From positions 1 to 8,389 of the forward strand of contig JBKQHM010000698.1 of assembly GCA_052148775.1 (NCBI GenBank): a stretch of 8,389 nucleotides of DNA, in the 5' to 3' direction. The translations under genes and the position numbers were made by a program. The stretch's first letter is position 1, and every line of letters starts with the position of its first letter. Under the pieces are notes generated by a model, which made no database searches, was not told the origin of the DNA, and saw only the letters and a program-made list of their open reading frames with translations. The DNA comes from CAVZRC01 sp052148775 (GTDB lineage Bacteria > Planctomycetota > Planctomycetia > Isosphaerales > Isosphaeraceae). Shown piece by piece: positions 1-6,869 of the stretch.

Positions 1-175
1 GCTCCTCTTGCCGCGTGAGCCGCTCGAATTTCGATCTGAGCGGAAGCTCCGCTGGCAGGAAGGTCTCCTTGCGGTGGAGGATCGGCGGATTCTCGCTCCG
101 GGCGTAAACGGTGCCGTCGATCTCACGGGTCCGCAGGTTCAGCCTGAACGTGTGTTGCGGGGCCAGTGCGGGTCG
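1..175 (-). pseudogene. Scrap A: 3' fragment of the Dnd-associated putative methyltransferase gene
   Basis: Read on the minus strand, this piece gives RLNLRTREI, then SENPPILHRKETFLP and LRSKFERLTRQEE. This is the C-terminal signature of the phosphorothioation-associated putative methyltransferase family (TIGR04096), and the same signature appears in copies B and C. The fragment runs off the left edge of the window, so its end is unseen. Upstream it stops abruptly: homology begins at a T-D-P-H stretch near position 175, and the next bases (176-277) resemble nothing in copies B or C. A one-base indel lies near 140-165, because TDPH is in a different frame from RLNLRTREI. The piece has no start codon and no N-terminal SAM-binding region, so it cannot make an enzyme. 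The same-strand open frame on the plus side is an antisense shadow. Confidence 0.78.
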
Positions 176-277
176 GTCTACAGTTTTCGTGAAGCGGATG
201 AACGTTCTGGACGATCCTGTATCGACGGAGGCGGTGGATTCTCGTTCGGCCTCCGAAGTTGGCTCGCCCGTGAGGAC

Positions 278-706
278 ATGAATGTGACCAGGTCAGAATG
301 GCGACGGTCTGCCGAATCACGGCTGCGCGACGCGGAGGCGCTCCTCAAAGCTAGGAGGTGATCGGCGGCCTACTATCTGGCCGGCTACGCCGTCGAATGC
401 GGGCTCAAGGCTTGTGTGGTCGCCCGCGTCAGGAAGGATCTCGATGTGATTTTCCGAGATCGAAGGTTTTCCGAGAAGTGCTGGACCCATGATTACAATG
501 AGTTATTCATACTCGCCGAGCTGAAAGCCCAATGGGATGCCGACGTTGTGGCGAACCTGGACTTGAAGAAGAACTGGGAGGTTGCCAAGAATTGGAGGGA
601 GACCGCCCGCTACCAGCGCAAGACCCGACCCGAGGCCGAGGGACTCTACCAAGCTATCACCGATCCCGCGAATGGGGTACTACCATGGATCAGGAACCAC
701 TGGTAA
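278..706 (+). pseudogene. HEPN-domain protein with an in-frame TGA at codon 28
   Basis: The frame starts at ATG 278, preceded by a GAGG-type ribosome site (TGAGGAC), and reads to TAA 706. The product would be about 142 residues. Helical HEPN features are clear: the N-terminal helix SRLRDAEALL, then AAYYLAGYAVECGLKAC (codons 30-46), a THD motif near codon 75, and the typical end ITDPANGVLPWIRNHW. The only defect is TGA at 359-361, between LLKARR and SAAYYLAGY. Related HEPN proteins, as I recall them, carry an aromatic residue (W or Y) there, so TGG to TGA is the simplest explanation. A downstream GTG at 416 could only give a 96-aa piece lacking the first helix and the YYLAGYAVE helix. HEPN proteins are often RNases or toxins. 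The last 22 bases overlap the next gene, suggesting a translationally coupled pair. Whether the gene is dead or read through is not decidable from sequence alone. Confidence 0.78.
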
Positions 707-1083
707 GAGAATGGATCGACGCAGCGCGGAAGTTGCTTGACGAGTTGGAGAACGATCTCCCGATCCAGGCGGCGTTCTGGCTCAAGGAGGACGAGGATTC
801 CCATTGGAATCTTTACATCGCGAGCGAACGGGTGAAGAATGGGGGCACGGCCGCGGATTATGGAGTCGTCGCGAACGCGTCCAAGACCATCGATGATCCG
901 AATCTGAATCTATCACGAGTGACGCTGATCGGGATCAAGGACCCGCTGGCCCAGGCGGCGCTGGATATGTACAAGCGTTACCCTACGCGGATCCCGATCT
1001 TTCGGTGGAGGGACCCATTCGGCAAGAGATATGTCGAAGGGCTCTACCTTTATCCGCAGCCGGTCTCGTCGCTGAGCCAATAG
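685..1083 (+). CDS. Partner of the HEPN gene, 132-aa uncharacterised protein
   Basis: An intact frame runs from ATG 685 to TAG 1083, inside a longer open frame whose earlier part only shadows the HEPN gene. GGGG lies eight bases before this ATG, and the start overlaps the HEPN 3' end by 22 bases, which supports co-translation. The protein opens with an amphipathic helix (VREWIDAARKLLDELEN), followed by an aromatic core (QAAFWLKEDEDSHWNLYIAS). Next come a variable linker, the strand-like LSRVTLIGIKDPLAQAALDMYKR, and an end rich in Y and P (VEGLYLYP). I recognise it only as a small protein that, as I recall, recurs next to HEPN genes in planctomycete-like genomes. It lacks the GSxxRG motif of MNT nucleotidyltransferases, so this is not the classical HEPN/MNT pair. 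A role as regulator or antitoxin of the HEPN protein is inferred from position only. Confidence 0.72.
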   Translation: MDQEPLVREWIDAARKLLDELENDLPIQAAFWLKEDEDSHWNLYIASERVKNGGTAADYGVVANASKTIDDPNLNLSRVTLIGIKDPLAQAALDMYKRYPTRIPIFRWRDPFGKRYVEGLYLYPQPVSSLSQ

Positions 1084-1165
1084 GCCGGCCAACCAGTTTC
1101 CGGGGCGTTTTCCCCATTCGTCTTCGTGGTGAGACGGCCCGCGCATTCCAGGCGAAGTCAACGAA

Positions 1166-1786
1166 TTATCCCGCCATGTCGTCCGCTCGAGCCCCCGCTG
1201 GCTCATCAGACGATTGGCTTCGAACCAGCCGATGGCCGCGGAGGGCATATCCTCCCACTCGCAGCCGGTCCGCCCACCCCGAGCGCGTGCCGATCGTCGC
1301 CGTATCCTCCAGCAGCCCGGCCCGCTCCTCCTGGCGAGTGAGCCGCTCGAACTTCGCCCGGAGCGCGTGGTCGGGCGGCAGGAAGGTCTCCTTGCGGTGC
1401 AGGATCGGCGGATTCTCGCTCCCGGCGTAATCGAGGCTCTCGATCTCGCGGGACCGCAGGTTCAGCTTGATGCTCCGAACGAGGGCCGGGTGCGGGTCGG
1501 TCGCGAACTCGGGGTAGACGAGATATGAGACCTTGCCCGAATGACGGTGCAGCTTGATCAGGTTCGCGCCCTCAATCTCCCCGAGATACGCCCGGGCGCA
1601 TCCCTCGTAGACGCGGAGCAGCGGGTCGAGCGAGTCCAGGGCGCTGCGATGGACGTAGAGGGCGTTGGGCAGGAGCTTGCCGACGGCCGAGCGTCGGCAG
1701 ACGTCGTCGACGGCCTCGGCGTCGCCGGCCTGGAACAGCCGGTCGTCGGCCAGTCGGCAGGCGTTTGCGTAGCTGCCGAAGGAACC
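1166..1786 (-). pseudogene. Copy B: 3' half of the Dnd-associated putative methyltransferase gene
   Basis: The minus strand holds about 200 uninterrupted codons, ending at TAA (1166-1168). It reads FGSYANACRLADDRLFQAGD, then GKLLPNALYVHRSALDSLD, LLRVYEGCARAYLGEIEGA, HSGKVSYLVYPEF, SENPPILHRKETFLPPDH, LRAKFERLTRQEERAGLL and finally ATIGTRSGW..GHRLVRS. It is collinear with copy C, including an identical 44-base run (1590-1633 here, 3071-3114 in copy C), but it differs at many scattered sites. Homology stops at about 1786, in the middle of the conserved FFGSY block. The bases up to 1973 carry no methyltransferase sequence, and the frame meets a stop near 1850. There is no start codon, SAM-binding region or N-terminal half. 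The frame is cleaner than those of copies A and C, so this fragment may be a more recent duplicate or a separately imported 3' end. Confidence 0.82.
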
Positions 1787-1973
1787 CTGTCGCGAGGTTT
1801 TCGAGAGAGTTGTTCGATGCGCTGGGCTCGCCAGATTCGTCGTCGCGAGTTATGGTAAGAGAAGGGGATTTTCCGACTTAACTTCGTAGGACCCGACCGA
1901 CCCTTTGCGGCCTTGGCCGAGCTGAGAACGGAACAAGAGTGTGAACACGAGATCGAATCGAGGGTTAGCGGAC

Positions 1974-2186
1974 ATGCCTGGCGACCCGACGATAGAAGAG
2001 CGCCTTACTGCGGTTGAGGCGGCGGTTGCCGAGCTTCGAGAACACCTGTTGATCCAGCCGCCGGCTGCCGATTGGCTCGAACAGGTGATCGGCTCGTTCA
2101 AAGACGAGCCGGCGTTCGACGAGGTGCTCGCATACGGCCGGGCGATCCGGAAGGGCGAGCTTTCGGTTGAGGACATCGATCCGTGA
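1974..2186 (+). CDS. Small antitoxin of a VapBC-like pair
   Basis: The gene encodes 70 residues from ATG 1974, with AGGG at 1961-1964 as a plausible ribosome site. An in-frame GTG at 1941 would add 11 residues but has a weaker leader. Residues 6-28 (TIEERLTAVEAAVAELREHL) look like a short coiled coil. The C-terminal half (WLEQVIGSFKDEPAFDEVLAYGRAIRK) resembles the toxin-wrapping tail found in small antitoxins paired with PIN toxins. No AbrB, MetJ/Arc or Phd DNA-binding fold is obvious. The stop TGA (2184-2186) overlaps the toxin start by four bases (GTGA), a standard sign of tight coupling. The gene carries its own leader between two methyltransferase fragments, so the pair is a self-contained cassette. 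Its job is inferred mostly from the toxin next door. Confidence 0.75.
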   Translation: MPGDPTIEERLTAVEAAVAELREHLLIQPPAADWLEQVIGSFKDEPAFDEVLAYGRAIRKGELSVEDIDP

Positions 2187-2611
2187 AGTATTTGCTGGAT
2201 ACTGACCACATTAGCATCCTCCAGCAGCAATCCGGGCGGGAGTTCGCCATCCTCTCGGCCCGGATCAGCCGCGAATCTCGGTCCGACCTGGGGTTCTCCG
2301 TCGTCAGCTTCCACGAACAGGTCTTGGGGTCTCATGCCTACATCAATCGCGCCCGGAAAGCCGAGGAGGTCGTCCGGGGATATGCCATGATGGCCCGGAT
2401 TCTGCGGCAGTTCGCGGCTGCCCCCGTCGTGACGTTCGACGAAGGTGCCGCAGTGGTCTTCGATGGGCTGGGGGCTCGCCGGTTGCGTGTCGACGCGATG
2501 GACTTGCGGATCGCTTCGATTGCCCTCTCGCGCCGTTTGGTCTTGCTGACTCGTAATACGGCGGATTTCGCCAGGGTTCCCGACCTGATCGCGGAAGACT
2601 GGACGAGGTGA
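2183..2611 (+). CDS. VapC-like PIN-domain toxin ribonuclease
   Basis: The gene encodes 142 residues from GTG 2183. The PIN fold is clear, with acidic residues at the expected places: D6 in KYLLDTDH, E45 in VSFHEQ, D107 in DAMDLRIA, and the TRNTADF block with D128. The end VPDLIAEDW is also typical. In this family the acidic residues bind Mg/Mn and the enzyme cuts RNA, often tRNA, when its antitoxin is lost. The length is normal for VapC and no residue is missing, so the toxin looks intact. Its start lies within the antitoxin stop. A GC-rich hairpin follows the stop at once. No genes between this toxin and the methyltransferase fragment beyond it are visible, and the two run convergently. Confidence 0.9.
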   Translation: MKYLLDTDHISILQQQSGREFAILSARISRESRSDLGFSVVSFHEQVLGSHAYINRARKAEEVVRGYAMMARILRQFAAAPVVTFDEGAAVVFDGLGARRLRVDAMDLRIASIALSRRLVLLTRNTADFARVPDLIAEDWTR

Positions 2612-2631
2612 GGCCCCGGTTAGACCGGGCC
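2612..2631. terminator. GC-rich hairpin after the toxin gene
   Basis: Directly after the vapC-like stop, GGCCCCGGT and ACCGGGCC can pair with one bulged C around a three-base TAG loop. There is no T-run on the plus side, so a classical intrinsic terminator is only partly met. The position between two convergent transcription units fits a shared stop signal. Confidence 0.35.
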
Positions 2632-2670
2632 GAGCGAAACCTGGAGCGGCCGATAACCCATCCGAAGCCG

Positions 2671-3850
2671 TCAGTTCCCATCTCGTATCGTCGTCGACGA
2701 TGCCACTAATCGATGCCCGCGAATCATAAAGCCCTTCTCTTGCAATCGCGCCCGCCATCCATCCCGCGTGCCGATCGTCGCGGTCTCGTCCAGCAGCCCG
2801 GCCCGCCCCTCCTGGCGGGTCAGCCGCTCGAACTTCGATCGGAGCGGGTGGTCGGGCGGCAGGAAGGTCTCCTTGCGGTGGAGGATCGGCGGGTTCTCGC
2901 TCCCGGCGTGATCGATGCTCTCGATCGCGCGAGACCGCCGGTTCAGCTTGATGCTCCGCAGCAACGCCGGGTGCGGGTCGGTTTGGAACTCGGGGTAGAC
3001 CAGATAAGACACTTTGCCCGATTGGCGGTGCAGCTTGATCAGGTTGGCGCCCTCGATCTCGCCGAGATAGGCCCGGGCGCATCCCTCGTAGACGCGGAGC
3101 AGCGGGTCGAGCGATTCCAGGGTGCTCCGATGGACATACAGGGCATTGGGCAAGAGCTTGCCGCCGGCCGAGTGCCGGCAGGCGTCGTCGACGGCCCCGG
3201 CATCGCCGGCCTGGAACAGCCGCTCGTCGGCCAGCCGGCAGGCGTTCACGTAGTTGCCGAAGAAGGCGCGGATGTCCTGCTGGATGCCGATCGGCAGGGC
3301 TGAGATCGGCGGATGTCGCCGGAATCGCCCGAGGGCCAGGTAGACGAGCAGTTCCTCGGTATTGCGTCGCTCGATCGCGTCCCAGTCGTCGGCCCCCGTC
3401 ACGCGCTTGACCAGGGCGAACGCCCGTTTGAGCGAGCCGAAACGGGCGGCGATCTCGGCGGCTAGCGCGAATTCACCGGCCTCCGGCAACCGCCCGAGGG
3501 CCGCAATGGTCGCCATGAAGGGCTCGAGAAGGTCGCGGTTCTCCTCGAACCGAACCTCCGAAGATCCGTTTGAGTGCCGCCGACACGGTGGGTCGATTTC
3601 GGCTGGCAAGGTATTGCTGTCCGGCGGCCTCTTCTTTGAAGACGTAGAGGACGCCGATCTCGGCCGGGATCGCCTCCGCTTGGAGCACAGATTCAATATA
3701 AGTCTTGAGCTCAACCTGGCCGAGGAACGTCTGGAACGTCCCTCGGCCGGTGAGGATTCCGTCGCCGAACTCGACCTGAGACTGGCCTCGACCGGGCACG
3801 AGCACCTGCGCCGAGACGATCAGCACGCGGGGCAACACATAATTCGCGTT
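2671..3850 (-). pseudogene. Copy C: longest remnant of the Dnd-associated putative methyltransferase gene, frameshifted and 5'-truncated
   Basis: From right to left the minus strand reads LPRVLIVSAQVLVPGRG, GDGILTGRGTFQTFL, IGVLYVFKEEAAGQQYLASR, then a frame change near 3545-3580. It resumes with FEENRDLLEPFMATIAALGR, RFGSLKRAFALVKRVTG, ELLVYLALGRFRRHP, DIRAFFGNYVNACRLAD, VYEGCARAYLGEIEGA, SENPPILHRKETFLPPDH and ATIGTRDGW, ending at TGA (2671-2673). The order and spacing match the TIGR04096 family of putative methyltransferases found with dnd genes. The N-terminal part, with the DYGCGRG-type SAM motif and the VLNVIED block (roughly 110 residues), is absent. Homology fades near 3850, where AT-richer unrelated sequence starts. 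Truncation plus frameshift make a working enzyme very unlikely. The gene points away from the dndC remnant at the right end, with unrelated genes now lying between them. Confidence 0.86.
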
Positions 3851-3956
3851 TAATGCAGCGTGCCACACTTGCATCACTTGGAAGCTCGCGTTAAATTAAT
3901 TTTGAATGCGAGGATCGCGATGAATGTGGCCGCATTTCGACCACGCATGAATCATT

Positions 3957-4106
3957 GCATTCTTGTGGCGTGGCGTGTCGTACGCTCGGTCGTTTAATCG
4001 AGGACGAAGTCCCGTCGAAGCCTCGAGGAAAGTAACGTACAGACTGTAGTTGAGCAAGGGTCATCCTCGCGGCATAGTTGCGACCAAGCATCCGGCGCTT
4101 CAGTTC
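3957..4106 (-). pseudogene. Possible scrap of a tyrosine recombinase N-terminal (SAM-like) domain
   Basis: On the minus strand the stretch reads ELKRR, then RNYAARMTLAQLQSVRYF and PRGF. It aligns without gaps to the core-binding domain of XerC/phage-type integrases, whose pattern (recalled) is N-Y-S-x-x-T-x-x-x-Y-x-x-x-V-x-x-F-x-R-x-F. Matches include N, Y, Q, V, F, R and F at the right spacing. The catalytic C-terminal domain is absent and the remaining translation is degenerate, so at most this is a fossil. It sits between the broken methyltransferase copy C and the start of the ATPase gene, as expected of a leftover from a past integration. The match is short and could be chance. The remaining bases of 3851-4120 hold no other gene I can support. 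Confidence 0.35.
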
Positions 4107-4120
4107 ATCAAGGTAGAGAC

Positions 4121-5674
4121 ATGACTCACAAGAAGGGTTACATCGCGGAAATCTTACAACAGCTAGACCTAGGTTGTTCGATCGCTGAAAGTGATGAGGT
4201 CTTGGAGGCAGCAAGGATAGAAACGTCTGTGTATTCCGATCTTTTGGCAGATCGAGTAGATCTGATCCCTGGGACAAAAGGTTCTGGCAAGAGTGCTCTC
4301 TACCGCATTTTCACAAATTTTTTGCCTGCACATCTGCTAGAAAAAAAAGGAATCGTTGTAGCTCATGGAATAAGCAATCATGGAAATGAGATATTTCATG
4401 TTTTCAGAGATCGATTCAATACATTAAGTGAAGATAAATTTGTAGAATTTTGGTTTATTTATTTTGTGTCTTTAATTCACTCCGACTTCATTGAAAATCC
4501 ACAAATTAAGACCAGAATAATTTCTTGCAAAAAGGAATTAGACAAATTCCGTGGCCTGTGCAAGGGGGCCAAAATTCCTGAGATAGAGGCAAGACGTACT
4601 TTCAAAGACCGGATTAATTGGGTTCTTGGAATTGTGACGAAGTTACGCCCTAGCTTCAAAGTAAACACTTCAGACAATTTATCATATGAATTTTGACCAT
4701 TCGGATTTCCCGGTGACATGGGCTTGCTTCAAACTGAGTCCAAAATACCTTCTTCGGAGGAAAGCGAAACAGGTCAACTGCCACTGTATCTTGAAGGCAT
4801 TCAGATTTGCATGGAAAAGGCCCTTGAAAAGACGAATCTTAAACTTTGGCTAATGCTAGATCGCCTCGATGAGTTGTTTCAACGGAGATCACCAGTAGAA
4901 ACACGAGCTCTGCGCGCATTACTACGTTCCATGAAGGTTTTCGAGTCAAAACACATTAAGGTTAAAATTTTTCTAAGGGACGACATATTCGAACAGGTTA
5001 CAGCAACTTCCGAACGATTCACCGCTCTGACGCACGTCACGGCCAGATCGGCAGACAAGCTTCGTTGGACAGAGGATCAACTTCTCTATCTAATCGTTCA
5101 AAGATTTTTTGCTAATCAGACTTTGAGGCAGTATCTGAATGCTGACGCGAATAGAATTATACAATCGCCTGTATATTGATCCGAAATTTTTTATAAGATT
5201 TTTCCACCGACCGTCCATTCGGGACGGAATCAGAGTTCAACCATGAGATGGATATTCTCTCATACTGCAGATGCCAATGACGTGGTCACACCCAGAGATG
5301 TTATAGATCTCCTTACAAAGGCAAAGCAGAAGCAACAAGATGAATTTGAAGCCGATCCCAATGGAGCAAGCGAGTACATGATCGGACCTGTTGCTATCCA
5401 GTATGGACTCGCCGAGCTCTCGCGTCGCAAGAGAGAAACCTTGCTGATGGCCGAATATCCTCATTTCTGGCCATGTATGGAATTGTTCGAACACGGAAAA
5501 ACAGAATACTCGGAGAGTGCAGTCTACGAGAAAATTGGTAAAGATGCAGAAATTATTGTAGAGCACTTGTGCAAATTAGGGTTCTTAAAAAGGAAAGTAA
5601 ACAAAGGATTGAGCACATATCAAATTCCTCATGTTTATCGCGCCGCACTTAGTCTGACACGCGGCAAAATGTAA
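4121..5674 (+). pseudogene. Sll1717-type P-loop ATPase gene with two in-frame TGA codons
   Basis: One reading frame of 517 codons runs from ATG 4121 (AAGG and AGAG just upstream) to TAA 5674. It is broken only by TGA at codon 192 (4694-4696) and codon 353 (5177-5179). It has Walker A GTKGSGKS (codons 51-58) within DLIPGTKGSGKSALYRIF, and Walker B LWLMLDRLDE (codons 242-251). Further on are KIFLRDDIFEQV, RWTEDQLLYLIVQRFF, then across the second TGA FYKIFPPTV, and TPRDVIDLL. The C-terminus resembles a winged helix (VEHLCKLGFLKRK). This order matches the P-loop ATPase, Sll1717 family, which I recall among predicted STAND-like or defence-related ATPases. Conserved blocks continue in phase on both sides of each TGA, so there is no frameshift. 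The gene is clearly AT-richer than its neighbours, with A- and T-runs, indicating recent transfer. It is either newly inactivated or read through. Confidence 0.82.
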
Positions 5675-5924
5675 TTGGTAATAGTATTTATTTATATTCT
5701 CTAATTTTTCTGGTATGGATCAAAGTGTCTGGAAGCTGATTTCGAGAGGCAGTTGCGGCAGTTGGGCTCAGGCGAGGGGCAGTTGGGGGCAGACCGGGTT
5801 CCGGGCTTTTTCGAGCAACGATACCTGGAGCTTAGTCTGACTCCTGTCGAGTGTAGTGTCGAAACTTCGGGACTTCCGAATGGACCGACGGTTGGAGGCA
5901 CGCTCGCGGAGTCAAACTGGAGCC
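5675..5924. other. Intergenic stretch with three short GGCAGTTG repeats
   Basis: The first 35-40 bases are AT-rich and continue the composition of the ATPase gene. The sequence then turns GC-rich near 5715, which probably marks the right edge of the imported piece. GGCAGTTG occurs three times close together (5748-5755, 5757-5764, 5778-5785). No gene is supported on either strand. The open frames here have no recognisable content. Confidence 0.4.
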
Positions 5925-6782
5925 ATGGCAAAGGGACCTTCTGACAATCGAGGTGACCACGCCGGTGACGAGCCACCTCGCGCCACGCTTCGCGGGTTGG
6001 CCATGGACGCATACCGACGTGATCGCCGGCAACTCTTGAAGGAACGGCCGGGCGAGTGGGTCGCTTACCGCGGATCCCAGCGGATCGGGCTCGGACCGAC
6101 GAAGGAACAACTGGTCCAGCAATGCCTGGAGATGGGGCTCCGACGGATCGAATTCCTGGTGCTGCCGATCCTTGGTGACGACGCCCGTTATGACAGGCCA
6201 GTCGAGATCCGATACGACCCGCCACCCGCTAAGTTCGAGCGATTCGAGAGAGTCATGGTTAGCAGCAAGAAGATGGGCAATGAACATCGCATGCTTCCGG
6301 GTACGGTCCTTTGGCGCGATTATGTTCACTACACCAAGTATGATCGAGGCTTCAAGGAAGCGCCCCTGAGGTGGTGGGAATGGGTGTATTGCATCTATTT
6401 CCCCGAGGCGGATTGCTGCTCTTCGTTCGACGAGTCCGACATCCAGACGAAAGGCGAATTCGACCCGGAAGAAGCCCACCTGGGGAAGCGATTCGATATT
6501 AGCTTCGATACGGTGCTCGAGGAGGACAACTCTATTGTAGAGGGATGCATCCGGGTTCCCGGCCGATTCTGGCAGATCTTCTATTTTTCCAAGAAGGATG
6601 TCCCCGAGCTTCGACATCACTTCGTCATGTGGCCGAGCGGGATCGCGAGTATCGAATTCGATGTGCCAAGGGACGCCTTGCTCGGTAAGGATTATATGAT
6701 TCGAGCCTTGTCGAATGTGTTCGATACCAGGCCCGAGTCCTGGAGCAATATCTACGGTCCGGATAGCATGATTCTGAGATGA
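5925..6782 (+). CDS. Uncharacterised 285-aa protein with an N-terminal DUF5678-like domain
   Basis: The frame is open from well upstream. I chose ATG 5925, which has GGAG close by. A GTG at 5856 and an ATG at 6003 are alternatives. From ATG 6003 the sequence YRRDRRQLLKERPGEWVAYR followed by RIGLGPTKEQLVQQCLEMGL resembles a small domain (DUF5678-like), usually a stand-alone protein in planctomycetes and cyanobacteria. After about 60 residues comes a linker (PVEIRYDPPPAKFERFERV). The second part, about 190 residues, is aromatic and acidic (LRWWEWVYCIYFPEADCC, EEDNSIVEGCIRVPGRFWQI, HHFVMWPSGIASIEFDV), and I do not recognise it. No signal peptide, membrane segment or nucleotide-binding motif is seen. 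The gene lies 87 bases before the HNH endonuclease on the same strand, so the two may be co-transcribed. GC content matches the host. Confidence 0.68.
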   Translation: MAKGPSDNRGDHAGDEPPRATLRGLAMDAYRRDRRQLLKERPGEWVAYRGSQRIGLGPTKEQLVQQCLEMGLRRIEFLVLPILGDDARYDRPVEIRYDPPPAKFERFERVMVSSKKMGNEHRMLPGTVLWRDYVHYTKYDRGFKEAPLRWWEWVYCIYFPEADCCSSFDESDIQTKGEFDPEEAHLGKRFDISFDTVLEEDNSIVEGCIRVPGRFWQIFYFSKKDVPELRHHFVMWPSGIASIEFDVPRDALLGKDYMIRALSNVFDTRPESWSNIYGPDSMILR

Positions 6783-6869
6783 ATCATTCCTCCCATTCCC
6801 CGGCTTGCGATCGGTGCAAGTAGCTCTTGATGATCCCTCACCTCCTGGGTTATCCGCGAGAGACGTCAT

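Noticed and set aside
1850..3082. A 410-codon open frame on the minus strand
   Set aside because: It crosses the VapBC-like pair antisense and runs out of frame with copy C. Its translation is low-complexity (many R, P, D) with no family signature, which is typical of GC-rich shadow frames.
2713..3303. Plus-strand open frames at 8-277, 1214-1858 and 2713-3303 that resemble each other (EGLLAV.DRRILAPGV) and look like a small protein family
   Set aside because: They are antisense to the three methyltransferase fragments. The likeness follows from the repeated DNA, and the minus-strand reading gives the known family signature NPPILHRKETFLPP.
4694..5240. Frameshifts splitting the ATPase into three separate genes
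   Set aside because: The three pieces (starts 4121, 4718, 5243) are in the same frame. The interruptions are two single TGA codons, and conserved sequence (FYKIFPPTV) continues right after the second one.
5701..6225. A 174-codon minus-strand open frame in the gap before the 285-aa gene
   Set aside because: The translation is rich in R, S, P and G without motifs, and two thirds of it is antisense to a supported gene.
278..6782. Genome-wide reading of TGA as tryptophan
   Set aside because: TGA ends the antitoxin exactly at the GTGA overlap with the toxin, and also ends the toxin and the 285-aa gene. Visible Trp residues use TGG. Only local readthrough or mutation remains plausible.
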